Counted from the first letter of the stretch, positions 8,896-17,016 are shown. The stretch: 64,000 bases of DNA from Paenibacillus sp. FJAT-29882 (GCF_001510645.1 NZ_LMVB01000004.1:53427-117426); one strand, 5' to 3'. Numbers and translations are program-made. The notes: generated from the sequence alone by a model not told the origin.

Positions 8896-9559
8896 TTAAT
8901 GTTATTTAAACGCCTTTATTAACCTTTTTTAAACAACTATTTATTAAAATCATCTTTATTATTTCTACACAGTACGTTTTGTAATAAATTCACTTGGATT
9001 CCCAATATGGTGAAAAAGAGGATTAACAACTAATATCAATATTATTCCGCTATGAAGAAAGCTCGTTAGAATATATATTATACTATCTCCGCTCGTATGA
9101 GCCGTACTCACCCTTGAAAAGTGAACGATGCCTCAACTTGCTTTCTATTTGGAGTGTGTGAACCCCTTAACCCACCCCTTTAGCACAAAATGTGGAAGGA
9201 TGATGTTTTAGGTGGACTTTCACTCCACCAGGTCAAGCGCGCGGTAAACCATCACCCAAACAAACGATGGAATGAAATCGAATGAAAATAATAATTCGAA
9301 GAAATGTAATCTATTCGAATCGAGTAGATTAAAATAAATGATTTCGTAATATTAAATGGTCCAGGGAATAATAAAATGAATTCGAAAAAAGAACAAAACC
9401 GGTTGTTCAAGGAAAGAAATAAGGAAATGCAGGAGTTGTGTGCACAATCCTAGAATAGATATTCTACCGAGTTTTTCGATAATGATGGAAATATAGACCC
9501 TATTGGTTCCTACGCATCATTCATAATTAAACTCTAATTTTGTATTAGAAGGTGAGAAT
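8896..9559. other. Gene-free region with a GC-richer, hairpin-rich core
   Basis: No convincing gene is present. The first 180 nt and last 200 nt are plain AT-rich DNA. The centre (about 9080-9290) is richer in G+C than its surroundings and contains several short hairpins, described separately. Confidence 0.5.
9080..9290 (+). ncRNA. Possible structured RNA
   Basis: Several compact stems occur in a row: CTCGTATGAG, a CGT-TCAC/GTGA-ACG stem near 9100-9135, GGTGGA/TCCACC near 9212-9230, and CCATC/GATGG near 9249-9270. The last contains CATCACCCAA, also found in the repeated leaders at 11901 and 12971. There is no open frame with a ribosome binding site. Strand is assigned only by that match. A decayed mobile element would be an alternative. 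Confidence 0.25.
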
Positions 9560-10306
9560 ATGAAAAATAAAGAAAAAAATGTGGATATAATTAAGTTTGG
9601 CCTTAACCAACGAGAATTTCTTATATTATTTTTATTACACGAGTTATCATACGAAATGAACTACCCGAAATCCCTGCATGAAAAATTAAGTGTCCAGTTT
9701 CCTGAAAAGATTTATAGCTATGATTACGTGTGCAAAGTGGCCAAGCGGATGGCTGGTGAAAAGTACCTTCTTTTAAAGCCTGCGGATAGAAGGAATTATT
9801 TTTATATGACCGATAAAGGACATGAGCTTTACTCCTATTATAAAGATTCATTATATAGTCAACTGCACGAAATTAATCTTGTCCTCGATCGTTTTTTACG
9901 AGATTTAACAGGTTCAGGACCGCTCCACCCCGTTGAAAAACAGCTTCCCAATCAGTACAAGGCTCACTTTTCAAAATTAGTATCTATAAGAGATTTAGTC
10001 AGGTACGTTACTCTAAAAGAAGCTAATTTGAGGCATAGCATTTCCGTGAGTGAAATTAAAGAACTTCTGAAAATTAAATTTGGCTGGGAATCAAGTAATA
10101 GCTATCTGTATGATATTTCTGCAGAGATGGAGAAAAGTGGTCTGCTTACTGGAGAGTGGGAAAGAGAGAAACGGTCTAGGAGATTATTAAGAATCACAAT
10201 AGATGGTACCTATTACTATAGGGAGCTTGAAAGTCTTACTAAACAGCAGCTTTTAATAGTGCAAAAAAGTCTAAAACAAATCTTAACATTATTAGATAGT
10301 AAATAG
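9560..10306 (+). CDS. Double winged-helix (PadR-like) regulator
   Basis: A 248-residue soluble protein with a GAAGGTGAG ribosome binding site ahead of ATG. Two winged-helix-like modules are visible: residues about 15-90 (ILFLLHELSYEM, then VAKRMAGEKYLLLKPADRRNYFYMTDKG in pieces) and about 155-225 (SVSEIKELLKIKFGW, then MEKSGLLTGEW, RLLRITIDG). Each ends with a wing followed by T/D-x-G and a helix, the PadR/MarR pattern. The two are joined by a helical dimerisation-like segment. A DNA-binding role, such as plasmid gene control, is inferred. The target is not evident; it stands alone with a 135-nt gap to the next gene. Confidence 0.55.
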   Translation: MKNKEKNVDIIKFGLNQREFLILFLLHELSYEMNYPKSLHEKLSVQFPEKIYSYDYVCKVAKRMAGEKYLLLKPADRRNYFYMTDKGHELYSYYKDSLYSQLHEINLVLDRFLRDLTGSGPLHPVEKQLPNQYKAHFSKLVSIRDLVRYVTLKEANLRHSISVSEIKELLKIKFGWESSNSYLYDISAEMEKSGLLTGEWEREKRSRRLLRITIDGTYYYRELESLTKQQLLIVQKSLKQILTLLDSK

Positions 10307-10441
10307 ATTAGAAAATTGGCCATCATTAACCATTTTTGAGTATGTTGTTATGATAATATTCTTCAAAATAAACAAGATTTGAGGGAATTTGCCCGTATAT
10401 ACAATTATGTTTAAGATAAATAGAAAAAAGGGGTTGTAAGA

Positions 10442-10696
10442 ATGACTAAGCCTACAATAAAAGGACTCGATCAATTAGACGTAGCGGTACTAACTGAAAA
10501 AATGATTGTCATCAATGGAATGATTCAATACGGAACATCGGAAGAGAAGAAAAGAGCAATAGAAACACTACAATCTTTGCAAGGCACTATACTAGCGTCA
10601 GTTAATCAAGAAGCATTTAACCAAGCCCGTTATGACCTAAAGCTTTCTTCTAGTGATCTTAATTTTACAAATACATCTCAGATCTTCACAGAATAA
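10442..10696 (+). CDS. Unknown small helical protein
   Basis: An 84-residue frame with ATG and an AGGGG ribosome binding site. It is predicted largely helical (LTEKMIVINGMIQYG, then EEKKRAIETLQSLQG). There are no membrane segments, Cys or known motifs. Confidence 0.5.
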   Translation: MTKPTIKGLDQLDVAVLTEKMIVINGMIQYGTSEEKKRAIETLQSLQGTILASVNQEAFNQARYDLKLSSSDLNFTNTSQIFTE

Positions 10697-10907
10697 ATGA
10701 TAATAAATCACCACCCTAGAAAGAATATCTATAAAAAAGAATGTTGCAATTGAATTGAACCGGATTACAAAGTACTTCTAATTGCAAAGAAAAAATAGAA
10801 GAGATTAAAAAAATAAAAGTCTTTTAATGTAAACCAAAATAAAAATGAATTCTAATAGATATTTTAAAAGTTCAGTGAGTTATGCTGCAGAAAAAAGGAG
10901 AATCAAC

Positions 10908-11078
10908 ATGTCTAGTTGGAACGTTACGGTTATACCACTTAAAACTAGTGGGTTAGCAACTGCTTTATTAATTAATGCAGAAGATATTAAAGATGCAATT
11001 CAACAAGGGGAAAAATACGGTGTGGTGGTAAAGGCAGTACATAAAGAGATGGAGAGGAATTATATAGATGTTTCTTGA
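10908..11078 (+). CDS. Unknown small protein
   Basis: ATG at 10908 is preferred over upstream in-frame starts because AAAGGAG precedes it at good spacing. The 56-residue product (MSSWNVTVIPLKTSG, then GEKYGVVVKAVHKEMERN) looks like a compact alpha/beta fold. Family unknown. Confidence 0.5.
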   Translation: MSSWNVTVIPLKTSGLATALLINAEDIKDAIQQGEKYGVVVKAVHKEMERNYIDVS

Positions 11079-11147
11079 ATGGAATGGCGAAAACGTATCT
11101 AAAGAATAATCCAACTGATACAAAATGCGACAAAGGGGAGGGTTCAA

Positions 11148-11231
11148 TTGTTGAAAGGTCCGACTTTCATTGAGGGTTTATTGTTATTTGTTTTGTTATG
11201 TCTCATAGGGTGGCTAGGATCTTATTTATAG
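11148..11231 (+). CDS. Single-span membrane microprotein
   Basis: A 27-residue frame starting TTG at 11148 (or TTG at 11151) after a strong GGGGAGGG ribosome binding site. The product (FIEGLLLFVLLCLIGWLGSYL) is almost wholly one membrane helix. Such tiny membrane proteins are common on Bacillus plasmids. Function unknown. Confidence 0.45.
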   Translation: MLKGPTFIEGLLLFVLLCLIGWLGSYL

Positions 11232-11348
11232 TGATCTGACACAATCTGAGAGGGAGAAAATTGTTGCAGTACGAAGTTATAGAGTAATACATATAAAATT
11301 TCAGGAGACAAACTCACATGAAAAATGCTAAAAAAGTAAGTCATAAAG

Positions 11349-11498
11349 AAAAATGGAACGTTTATTGGTATTTATAAGGAAAGGGCTCCAATATTTATAG
11401 ATCCGAACGCACCAGATATTAAGCCTAACATTCTTGTATTCGGAGAAAGCGGTTCTGGAAGGGCATATCAGTTAAGATATAAGGAGGTTATCAGATGA
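11349..11498 (+). pseudogene. Relic of a VirB4/TraC-type conjugation ATPase
   Basis: One frame reads NGTFIGIYKERAPIFIDPNA followed by NILVFGESGSGRAYQLRY and then a stop at 11496-11498. The FIDP-x-AP element followed by a Walker A motif (GESGSGR, normally G-x-SGSGK-[ST]) is the signature of VirB4/TraC/TraE ATPases of type IV secretion. Only about 50 residues remain, the P-loop Lys is replaced by Arg, and no Walker B or start codon exists in frame. A 19-codon ATG frame (11318-11377, good ribosome binding site) overlaps the 5' end in another frame, consistent with a frameshifted remnant. Confidence 0.55.
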
Positions 11499-11590
11499 TA
11501 ATTGAAGAAAATAATGAGTTTGTAGGTTTTATTAATGGTTTGATTTTAAGTGTTCATTTATGGGCAATAATTTTAATCCCTTTTTTTTAG
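11495..11590 (+). CDS. Single-span membrane microprotein
   Basis: ATG at 11495 follows a textbook AAGGAGG binding site at good spacing and overlaps the stop of the ATPase relic (ATGA). The 31-residue product starts MIIEENNEFVGFINGLILSV and ends in a hydrophobic helix (WAIILIPFF). It may once have been translationally coupled to the ATPase gene. Family unknown. Confidence 0.45.
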   Translation: MIIEENNEFVGFINGLILSVHLWAIILIPFF

Positions 11591-11647
11591 TGATATTGCA
11601 ATTAAAACCTAAAAATTCTTTGGAATCGAAGGAATAAAAACTAAATG

Positions 11648-11743
11648 TCACATTTCGAATATTAATTTAGACTTCTCTTTTTGCTTCACGACTTCATTGT
11701 TATTAAACTTGATTGGCCCCTCTTTTCTAGTTTTATCCTTCAA
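11648..11743 (-). CDS. Possible small basic protein
   Basis: A TTG start at 11743-11741 follows an unusually long purine-rich binding region (GGAGGAGAGGAGGGGG) and gives 31 highly charged residues (MKDKTRKEGPIKFNNNEVV). The ribosome binding site is the main support. There are no homologues I can name and no dedicated promoter was identified. Confidence 0.35.
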   Translation of the reverse strand: MKDKTRKEGPIKFNNNEVVKQKEKSKLIFEM

Positions 11744-11796
11744 GTTCCCCCTCCTCTCCTCCATTAAAAGATATTAATACACATAGTATTTATTCG

Positions 11797-12036
11797 AACT
11801 TTTAATAATGAATCTGTATTTTCTGAGTATTGAGGAATGTATTTCTATTATTCTCACTAATAGTATATAATAAGCATATATTTACTGTTTATTTAATTTG
11901 CCATCACCCAAGCGGGAGATGAAATTTTCGGACTTCAAACACTTATTCAAAGTGATTAACTACGTATGTAGATTGAGTTAATCATAAATTGGATAAGTGT
12001 TTTTTTGTGTCCAAAAATACTTAAAAGGAAATCGAA
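11797..12036 (+). repeat. 240-bp direct repeat, copy 1 (promoter plus leader)
   Basis: This segment is repeated at 12867-13106 with only a handful of differences, mostly in its first 80 nt. It carries a TATAAT-like element near 11867, the leader RNA at 11901-12007, and the approach to the ribosome binding site of the following gene. The downstream genes are unrelated, so the promoter-leader unit was duplicated on its own. Confidence 0.8.
11901..12007 (+). ncRNA. Structured leader RNA ending in a terminator, copy 1
   Basis: A small stem (CATCACCC AAGC GGGAGATG, 11902-11921) is followed by a spacer and then a long hairpin. In it AACACTTATTC (11938-) pairs with GGATAAGTGTT (11991-12001), with an inner perfect GATTAACT/AGTTAATC stem, then a T-run. 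A stem element followed by a terminator in front of a gene is the layout of a riboswitch or attenuator. The ligand or regulator is unknown. An identical unit lies at 12971-13077. Confidence 0.5.
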
Positions 12037-12088
12037 AGAAAAACTAAAGTGAATCTGAACAAAACTATACAAGAAAAGGGGAATAAAA

Positions 12089-12316
12089 ATGTATACATTC
12101 ATGTATCCAGATTTGATGATTACTGAAGTTCTGAATTCTATTAAAGAAGTTAAGGAATACGTTTATAAATTACATGAGGAGTATCACTGGTTGGCTAGCA
12201 GTACATGGGATTGGAAAGATGCTAAGGTACTTAAAAATGGAATGGTTATCGGCTTAGTTAGTTATAACGGGCGTGTTTGGGATATTAATGATGAAGATAA
12301 TGAGATTATCGATTAG
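12089..12316 (+). CDS. Unknown small acidic protein
   Basis: A 75-residue frame with ATG and an AAGGGGA binding site, 80 nt after the leader terminator. It is helical at the N-terminus (LNSIKEVKEYVYKLHEEYHW). The C-terminal half is beta-rich and acidic (GLVSYNGRVWDINDEDNEI). Expression is probably controlled by the leader at 11901. Family unknown. Confidence 0.5.
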   Translation: MYTFMYPDLMITEVLNSIKEVKEYVYKLHEEYHWLASSTWDWKDAKVLKNGMVIGLVSYNGRVWDINDEDNEIID

Positions 12317-12378
12317 TTCACATTCAATGGACGTCAGTTGTGAACTAAAGGTTGAATGATTAATAGGGGGTTTTAAAT

Positions 12379-12420
12379 ATGCAATATGAACAAATTATGA
12401 AAGATTTAAACGCAATATAA
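12379..12420 (+). CDS. Possible 13-codon peptide or gene relic
   Basis: ATG follows AGGGGG at good spacing, but the frame (MQYEQIMKDLNAI) stops after 13 codons. It could be a truncated gene 5' end. Support is only the ribosome binding site. Confidence 0.2.
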   Translation: MQYEQIMKDLNAI

Positions 12421-12497
12421 AATTGATTTTTGATTAGGAGTCCGACTAAACTGGACAGTAAAAATGCGTAATAAACACGAAAGGAACTGAATTAAAA

Positions 12498-12740
12498 ATG
12501 AGTTATACTAAATTACACGCAGTTCAAGCAGATATTATCTTTAAAGCACTTTATTATACCGCCAAAAATGAAGGTATTGAAATACCGAAAGAATTGATCG
12601 AAACATTTGAGATACTAGCAGAAGATAACCCAATGGAAACACACGCATCACATACTGTTGAAGTTATGGAATATCTAAGTGATTTTATTAAAAATAGTCG
12701 TGACTATAGCACATATTTCATGATAGAAGATGATGAATAA
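12498..12740 (+). CDS. Unknown small helical protein
   Basis: An 80-residue frame with ATG and an AAGGAA binding site. The sequence is amphipathic and helical (KLHAVQADIIFKALYYTAKN, then TVEVMEYLSDFIKNS) and ends acidic (MIEDDE). No Cys, membrane segment or recognised family. Confidence 0.5.
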   Translation: MSYTKLHAVQADIIFKALYYTAKNEGIEIPKELIETFEILAEDNPMETHASHTVEVMEYLSDFIKNSRDYSTYFMIEDDE

Positions 12741-12866
12741 CATTTTTTATAAAAGTACATTTTTCTTTCTGTGGCTATACGACTATGATGTTCATCAGAA
12801 AGAGATATGTTTTTATATCAGGTACTTTGTAAGGAATCTCAAATTAAAACATATAGAAAATATTTA

Positions 12867-13106
12867 AACTTTTAATAATGAATCTGTATTTTCTATGTAT
12901 TGAGGAATATACTACTGTTGTTTTCATTAATAGTGTATAATAAACATATATTTACTATTTATTTAATTTGCCATCACCCAAGCGGGAGATGAAATTTTCG
13001 GACTTCAAACACTTATTCAAAGTGATTAACTACGTATGTAGATTGAGTTAATCATAAATTGGATAAGTGTTTTTTTGTGTCCAAAAATACTGAAAAGGAG
13101 GGATTT
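12867..13106 (+). repeat. 240-bp direct repeat, copy 2 (promoter plus leader)
   Basis: Second copy of 11797-12036, offset 1070 nt. The leader portion (12971-13077) is essentially identical to copy 1. The copies diverge right at the ribosome binding site, which here is AAGGAGGG. Confidence 0.8.
12971..13077 (+). ncRNA. Structured leader RNA ending in a terminator, copy 2
   Basis: Same small CCC-AAGC-GGG stem and same long GATTAACT/AGTTAATC-cored hairpin plus T-run as at 11901-12007. It lies 32 nt before the ATG of the 13110 gene and therefore probably controls the 13110-holA unit. Confidence 0.5.
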
Positions 13107-13109
13107 TCA

Positions 13110-13277
13110 ATGAGAAGGCTTTACTATTTATGCATAAATTTGATGGTATTCGAAGGGATACAAGTAGCCTTATATTCTTTTAAAGGAGATTTTCCTCAAT
13201 TTGTAACACATGGTTTTTATATGTTGCTTTGTTCATGTGTTCTTAACACAATAGGCAGGAGGAGTGAAGTCATATGA
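13110..13277 (+). CDS. Small membrane protein upstream of holA
   Basis: ATG at 13110 is chosen for its AAGGAGG binding site; an earlier in-frame start would lie inside the leader hairpin. The 55-residue product has two likely membrane helices (LYYLCINLMVFEGIQVALY and FVTHGFYMLLCSCVL). It overlaps the start of holA (ATGA at 13274), so the two are translationally coupled. Function unknown. Confidence 0.55.
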   Translation: MRRLYYLCINLMVFEGIQVALYSFKGDFPQFVTHGFYMLLCSCVLNTIGRRSEVI

Positions 13278-14248
13278 AGTCAATTCATGTGTTATTTGGA
13301 AATGAACCGTATCTAATCGAAGAGAAAAAAAGTAACATCATACATACTGTGTTGAATGAAGAGGAAATGGAATTTGGAGTGTCTATTCATGATATGAGGG
13401 AAACACCGCTTCATGAAGCTATAGAGGATGCTCAGACCCTTTCCTTTCTAGGAGGCAAACGCGTTGTCATATTAAAAGATTCCTACTTTTTAACCGGTGA
13501 ACAGGTTAAAAAGAAAATAGACCACGATGTAGATTTATTACAAAAGTACGCTGAAGATCCAAATGAAGATACAACTTTAATCTTGACTGTATCTCACGAT
13601 AAATTAGATGGTAGAAAAAAAGTTGTAAAAACTTTAAAGAAATTCGCTGATGTTTTTGAATCAAAACCGCTTTGGCCCAATCAATTATACACCTGGGTAC
13701 AAAAGTGCGCTAAGAATAACGGTGTTTCTATTACCGAAGAATCAAATAACTTACTCACAAACTTTATTGGATCAAACCTTTATAGTTTAGAGAAAGAAAT
13801 TCAAAAAATGTCAGTGTATTTAGGTGGAAAAGGAGAAATAACAAAATCAGTGGTTGAAGAATTAGTTTCACGAACACTTGAACAAGATATATTCAAATTG
13901 ATTGATCGTATTGTACATAAAGATATGAAAAATTCGTTTGACTTGCTTGGAGATATGTTTCGTCAAGGTGAAGATCCAATTAAGATATTGAACCTTTTAG
14001 CGAGTCAATTTCGCAAAATTTTTCAAGTAAATCAGTTGGCTTCTTTAGGCAATTCTCAATCACAAATGGCTGCATCATTAGCATTGCATCCTTATGTAGT
14101 ACAAATAGCATCTAATCAAGCTAAGGAATATAAACTTGAAGATCTACTAAATATATTATCCCAACTAGCTAATCTTGACTTCCAAATGAAAACAGGACGT
14201 GTAGATAAACATATTGCACTTGAAACTTTTATAACAAGACTAGTCTAA
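13274..14248 (+). CDS. holA: DNA polymerase III subunit delta (orphan, plasmid-type)
   Basis: A 324-residue protein that matches HolA/YqeN throughout. It starts with FGNEPYLIEEKKSNI, then has a central LDGRKKVVKTLKKFA region, the LEKEIQKMSVYLG helix, DIFKLIDRIVHKD, and a C-terminal clamp-loader collar domain with ILNLLASQFRKIFQV. HolA opens the beta sliding clamp in the clamp-loader complex. Bacillus chromosomes carry holA in a comE/rpsT context. Here it sits among unknown small genes behind a regulated leader, so this is an extra copy that probably serves replication of the element. The length is close to normal and no damage is visible. Confidence 0.85.
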   Translation: MKSIHVLFGNEPYLIEEKKSNIIHTVLNEEEMEFGVSIHDMRETPLHEAIEDAQTLSFLGGKRVVILKDSYFLTGEQVKKKIDHDVDLLQKYAEDPNEDTTLILTVSHDKLDGRKKVVKTLKKFADVFESKPLWPNQLYTWVQKCAKNNGVSITEESNNLLTNFIGSNLYSLEKEIQKMSVYLGGKGEITKSVVEELVSRTLEQDIFKLIDRIVHKDMKNSFDLLGDMFRQGEDPIKILNLLASQFRKIFQVNQLASLGNSQSQMAASLALHPYVVQIASNQAKEYKLEDLLNILSQLANLDFQMKTGRVDKHIALETFITRLV

Positions 14249-14297
14249 TTGATTTTTTGAGCAAGCACTACAACTTTTTTAAGGAGAGAAATATATT

Positions 14298-14531
14298 ATG
14301 AGAAAAGAAACATTAGTTCAAACAACACCAAAATCACTTGCTGAGCGTTATAGATTAAGAGCGGCTGCAAACGAAATTGCAAACCAAGCTAACAAACTAG
14401 AAGAATTAAAACAAGCAAAACGCGCACATAGCAGAAAAGAGACTTTAGAGATGGTTAGTTTTTTTTGTATAGCTAGTTTCCTTGGCTTGTTAATGGCAGC
14501 AATAATCCTATTTCTAATTCCAGTACAGTGA
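14298..14531 (+). CDS. Small membrane-anchored protein
   Basis: A 77-residue frame with ATG and an AAGGAGAG binding site, 49 nt after holA. The N-terminal 50 residues are helical and basic (RYRLRAAANEIANQANKLEE). The C-terminus is one membrane span (FFCIASFLGLLMAAIILFL). Probably co-transcribed with holA. Function unknown. Confidence 0.5.
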   Translation: MRKETLVQTTPKSLAERYRLRAAANEIANQANKLEELKQAKRAHSRKETLEMVSFFCIASFLGLLMAAIILFLIPVQ

Positions 14532-14586
14532 GTGGTAATTGAATGTGATAAATAATTTTTATATTTATTGAATTTTTAAAATTGGG

Positions 14587-14611
14587 AGGTCCTACTAAAG
14601 GGCCTTTTTTA
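14587..14611 (+). terminator. Short terminator/leader hairpin
   Basis: AGGTCC (14587-14592) pairs with GGGCCT (14600-14605), followed by a T-run. It follows the holA unit and precedes the 14649 gene by about 40 nt, so it may terminate the first or attenuate the second. Confidence 0.65.
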
Positions 14612-14648
14612 TTTCTCAAAAAGACTAATAAGGTAGGTTAGAGTTAAT

Positions 14649-16361
14649 ATGAAGAGAGAATTAGAATCTGAGAATTTTATGGACTGGATGTTTAATAAGG
14701 AAGAAAAAATTGAAGAATTTAATAAAATCATCGAACATATGAAGATGGTGTACCTTTCTGAAACTAAAGACTGGATTTTAGGAATGAGTTTTGGTAAGGA
14801 TTCATCATTATTGCTTTATTTAGTTTGGAAAATGCTTGAGAGGTTACAGCCAAATGAGCGGCATAAGAACGTTTATGTAATAAGTGCTGATACAAAGGTC
14901 GAAACTCCATTGATGAAAAATTACGTAGAAAAAAATCTTATAGGAGTTAATAAATATGGTGCGCATTTGGGTATCAAAACTGTTTATGTAACACCAGAAA
15001 TCAAGCATTCATTCTTTTATAATGTTATAGGAAAAGGCCTGGGGGCTCCTCAAGGGAATAGTAGGTTTACATGGTGTTCTTCTAAAATGAAGATAGCACC
15101 CATGAATACAGCATTAACTAAAATATTATCTATGCAATCAATATCGTTTAGTCAGGACAGTTATGATGCTACTTTATTGCTAGGAACTCGTTTAGATGAA
15201 TCAGAAAAACGAGCAAGGAAAATTCGGAAATATGAAGTAGATGATTACTTTGGGCGTCATACTACTTTCAATAATATAAGAGTCTATAATCCAATCAAAT
15301 TAGTGAACACTTCAGATTTATGGAATTACATGGATCTTGAAGTAAAAGTATTTCCATGGGGAATATCTTACCTGGAATTGAGATCTATGTATGAAGATGG
15401 TAAGGAATGCCCTATAATACGCTCTGCACAAGATAAAGCTTGTGGTGGGAGTAGTCGTAATGGATGCTTCACATGTTTGATGACTGGCAGGAAAGATCCG
15501 ATGCTTGATAATTTAATTGAGAGAGGTTATACAGACGCAATCTATCTTGCAGAATGGAAGGCATACCTTTATGATATTTCGAACGATATTCGTCATAGAG
15601 AACCGCTTAGAAGGAGAGAGTATGAAACATTTTTAAGAGCTGATGAATTACAATTTCATTCTATATTTCCAGACGAAAATAGTCAACTTCAGTATGAAGA
15701 GAGTTTTAATAATTTCAAAAGAACATTTAAAGGAAACGAAAATGGAGAATACCGACCAGGTGGTTTCGCATTTCCTGTACGGAAAAAACTATTAGAAAAA
15801 CTGTTATATTGTGAAAATAGAATTCAGAAATCACTTATAGAGGAAGATGAACTTCGTGCAATTCTAAACGCCTGGGAAGAAGATGGGTACTCTGTAAAAA
15901 GAGATGAAATACAACCAGTAAATCATCAAATTGAGTCTACTTTGGTATTTAAACCGGACTGGTCCATTAATTATGAAGCATCTACTTTGATTTCCCCAGT
16001 ATTTTTTGTTGAGCAATATTTTCGGTTAGAGGCGAACGAGTTACTAGCCTATTATAAAGAGCGGCAACAGTATACAGGGAAACATCTATTCTGCTATTTC
16101 GATCATGATGAAGAACCAAAAAGAAAGCAAGTATGGAACAAAGCGGTTTTTATAATAAATGAAACAGATATTTGGACTCAAGAAGAAGCTAATAGATTTG
16201 TTGTGAATTGGCTTTATTTAGAATATGGAGATAGTAAAGGTATAAGTGGAAAACAATATACCAAAATGACCGATGCTAGTTATCATGCACTTATGAAGCA
16301 TCTGTTGATACTAAATATTAAAGATGCAAATATCATAAATCACATTGTAAAAACTATTTAA
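14649..16361 (+). CDS. DndC-like PAPS-reductase-fold ATP pyrophosphatase (orphan)
   Basis: A 570-residue protein of the PAPS reductase/DndC family. The PP-loop is at about residue 48 (MSFGKDSSLLLYLVWKML). VYVISADTKVETP follows, then TPEIKHSFF and NVIGKGLGAP, the WC of RFTWCSSKMKI near 141, and LLLGTRLDESEKRARKI. A Cys cluster of CGGSSRNGCFTCLMTGRKDP is near 261-280. In DndC these features bind ATP and an iron-sulfur cluster for DNA phosphorothioation. The dndA/B/D/E partners are not in the window. The C-terminal 200 residues are unfamiliar. Possible roles are DNA or nucleotide sulfur modification, defence, or another thiolation; which one is not decided by sequence. Confidence 0.75.
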   Translation: MKRELESENFMDWMFNKEEKIEEFNKIIEHMKMVYLSETKDWILGMSFGKDSSLLLYLVWKMLERLQPNERHKNVYVISADTKVETPLMKNYVEKNLIGVNKYGAHLGIKTVYVTPEIKHSFFYNVIGKGLGAPQGNSRFTWCSSKMKIAPMNTALTKILSMQSISFSQDSYDATLLLGTRLDESEKRARKIRKYEVDDYFGRHTTFNNIRVYNPIKLVNTSDLWNYMDLEVKVFPWGISYLELRSMYEDGKECPIIRSAQDKACGGSSRNGCFTCLMTGRKDPMLDNLIERGYTDAIYLAEWKAYLYDISNDIRHREPLRRREYETFLRADELQFHSIFPDENSQLQYEESFNNFKRTFKGNENGEYRPGGFAFPVRKKLLEKLLYCENRIQKSLIEEDELRAILNAWEEDGYSVKRDEIQPVNHQIESTLVFKPDWSINYEASTLISPVFFVEQYFRLEANELLAYYKERQQYTGKHLFCYFDHDEEPKRKQVWNKAVFIINETDIWTQEEANRFVVNWLYLEYGDSKGISGKQYTKMTDASYHALMKHLLILNIKDANIINHIVKTI

Positions 16362-16463
16362 TGAACAAATTTAAAATATAAGAATGTAAGGTTTTATTTG
16401 CAATCAATTGTATTTTACTAATTTTTCGGTATAATGATATTAAAATATAATTTCTTACGAGAG

Positions 16464-16502
16464 AAGGACTCTCCTATATCATATAGGGAGAGTCTTTTTT
16501 TT
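16464..16502 (+). terminator. Hairpin with T-run after the dndC-like gene
   Basis: AAGGACTCTCC...TATAT pairs with ATATAGGGAGAGTCTT with one bulged G, followed by eight T. It begins with the same GAGAAGGAC-type start as other leader hairpins in this window and may act as terminator or as the leader of the 16681 gene. Confidence 0.75.
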
Positions 16503-16534
16503 ACATACTAGAAGTTCATTTACCCCAAACTAAA

Positions 16535-16630
16535 ATGAAAGCTTTATACGATAGATTACCGGAACTTGCATTTGATGAACCATCTAATAGTATAAATTTA
16601 TTCGAAATTAACAGAGATTACCACAAATAA
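16535..16630 (+). CDS. Doubtful 31-codon frame, possibly a relic
   Basis: ATG at 16535 opens 31 codons (MKALYDRLPELAFDEPSNS...) with protein-like composition but no ribosome binding site. The frame stays open upstream to the T-run of the hairpin, so it may be the 3' remnant of a lost gene. Confidence 0.2.
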   Translation: MKALYDRLPELAFDEPSNSINLFEINRDYHK

Positions 16631-16680
16631 TTAATTCATGGTAAAGTAATTATTAATATAAATCATCTGGAGGCGTTCAC

Positions 16681-17016
16681 ATGGTTCTGAATTTAACTCA
16701 TTATCCTAAAACTAAGGAATTAGTAAAAGAATACGAAATGGAAGATTCTATAAAAGAAATTCGCTGGATTAATACGAGTAGAGAGGAATCAGCAGTGAAT
16801 CTAGCTAAATTATATACTACAGCTTTACTAGCTCAAGCACCTAATATTCTAGCTAGAAACAAAGCCAGAATGTTCACGGATCAACTATACTGCTCTGTTG
16901 GTAATCAAATTCACCTATTCGCAAAAGAAGAAGGATGGGACGAACTCGGATTAGAAAACGAGGATATTGTTAGATTATTTAAACACTTGGAGCTTGGTGG
17001 TAGCCGCTATTCATAA
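16681..17016 (+). CDS. Unknown soluble protein
   Basis: A 111-residue frame with ATG and a TGGAGG binding site. It is mostly helical (NLAKLYTTALLAQAPNILAR, then FTDQLYCSVGNQIHLFAKEE) and ends in a short acidic and Gly-rich tail. No recognised family. It sits alone between two hairpins. Confidence 0.5.
   Translation: MVLNLTHYPKTKELVKEYEMEDSIKEIRWINTSREESAVNLAKLYTTALLAQAPNILARNKARMFTDQLYCSVGNQIHLFAKEEGWDELGLENEDIVRLFKHLELGGSRYS

Noticed and set aside
11901..13077. The repeated leaders as a CRISPR-like array
   Set aside because: Only two long copies about 1 kb apart, with genes between them and no short regular spacers or cas genes.
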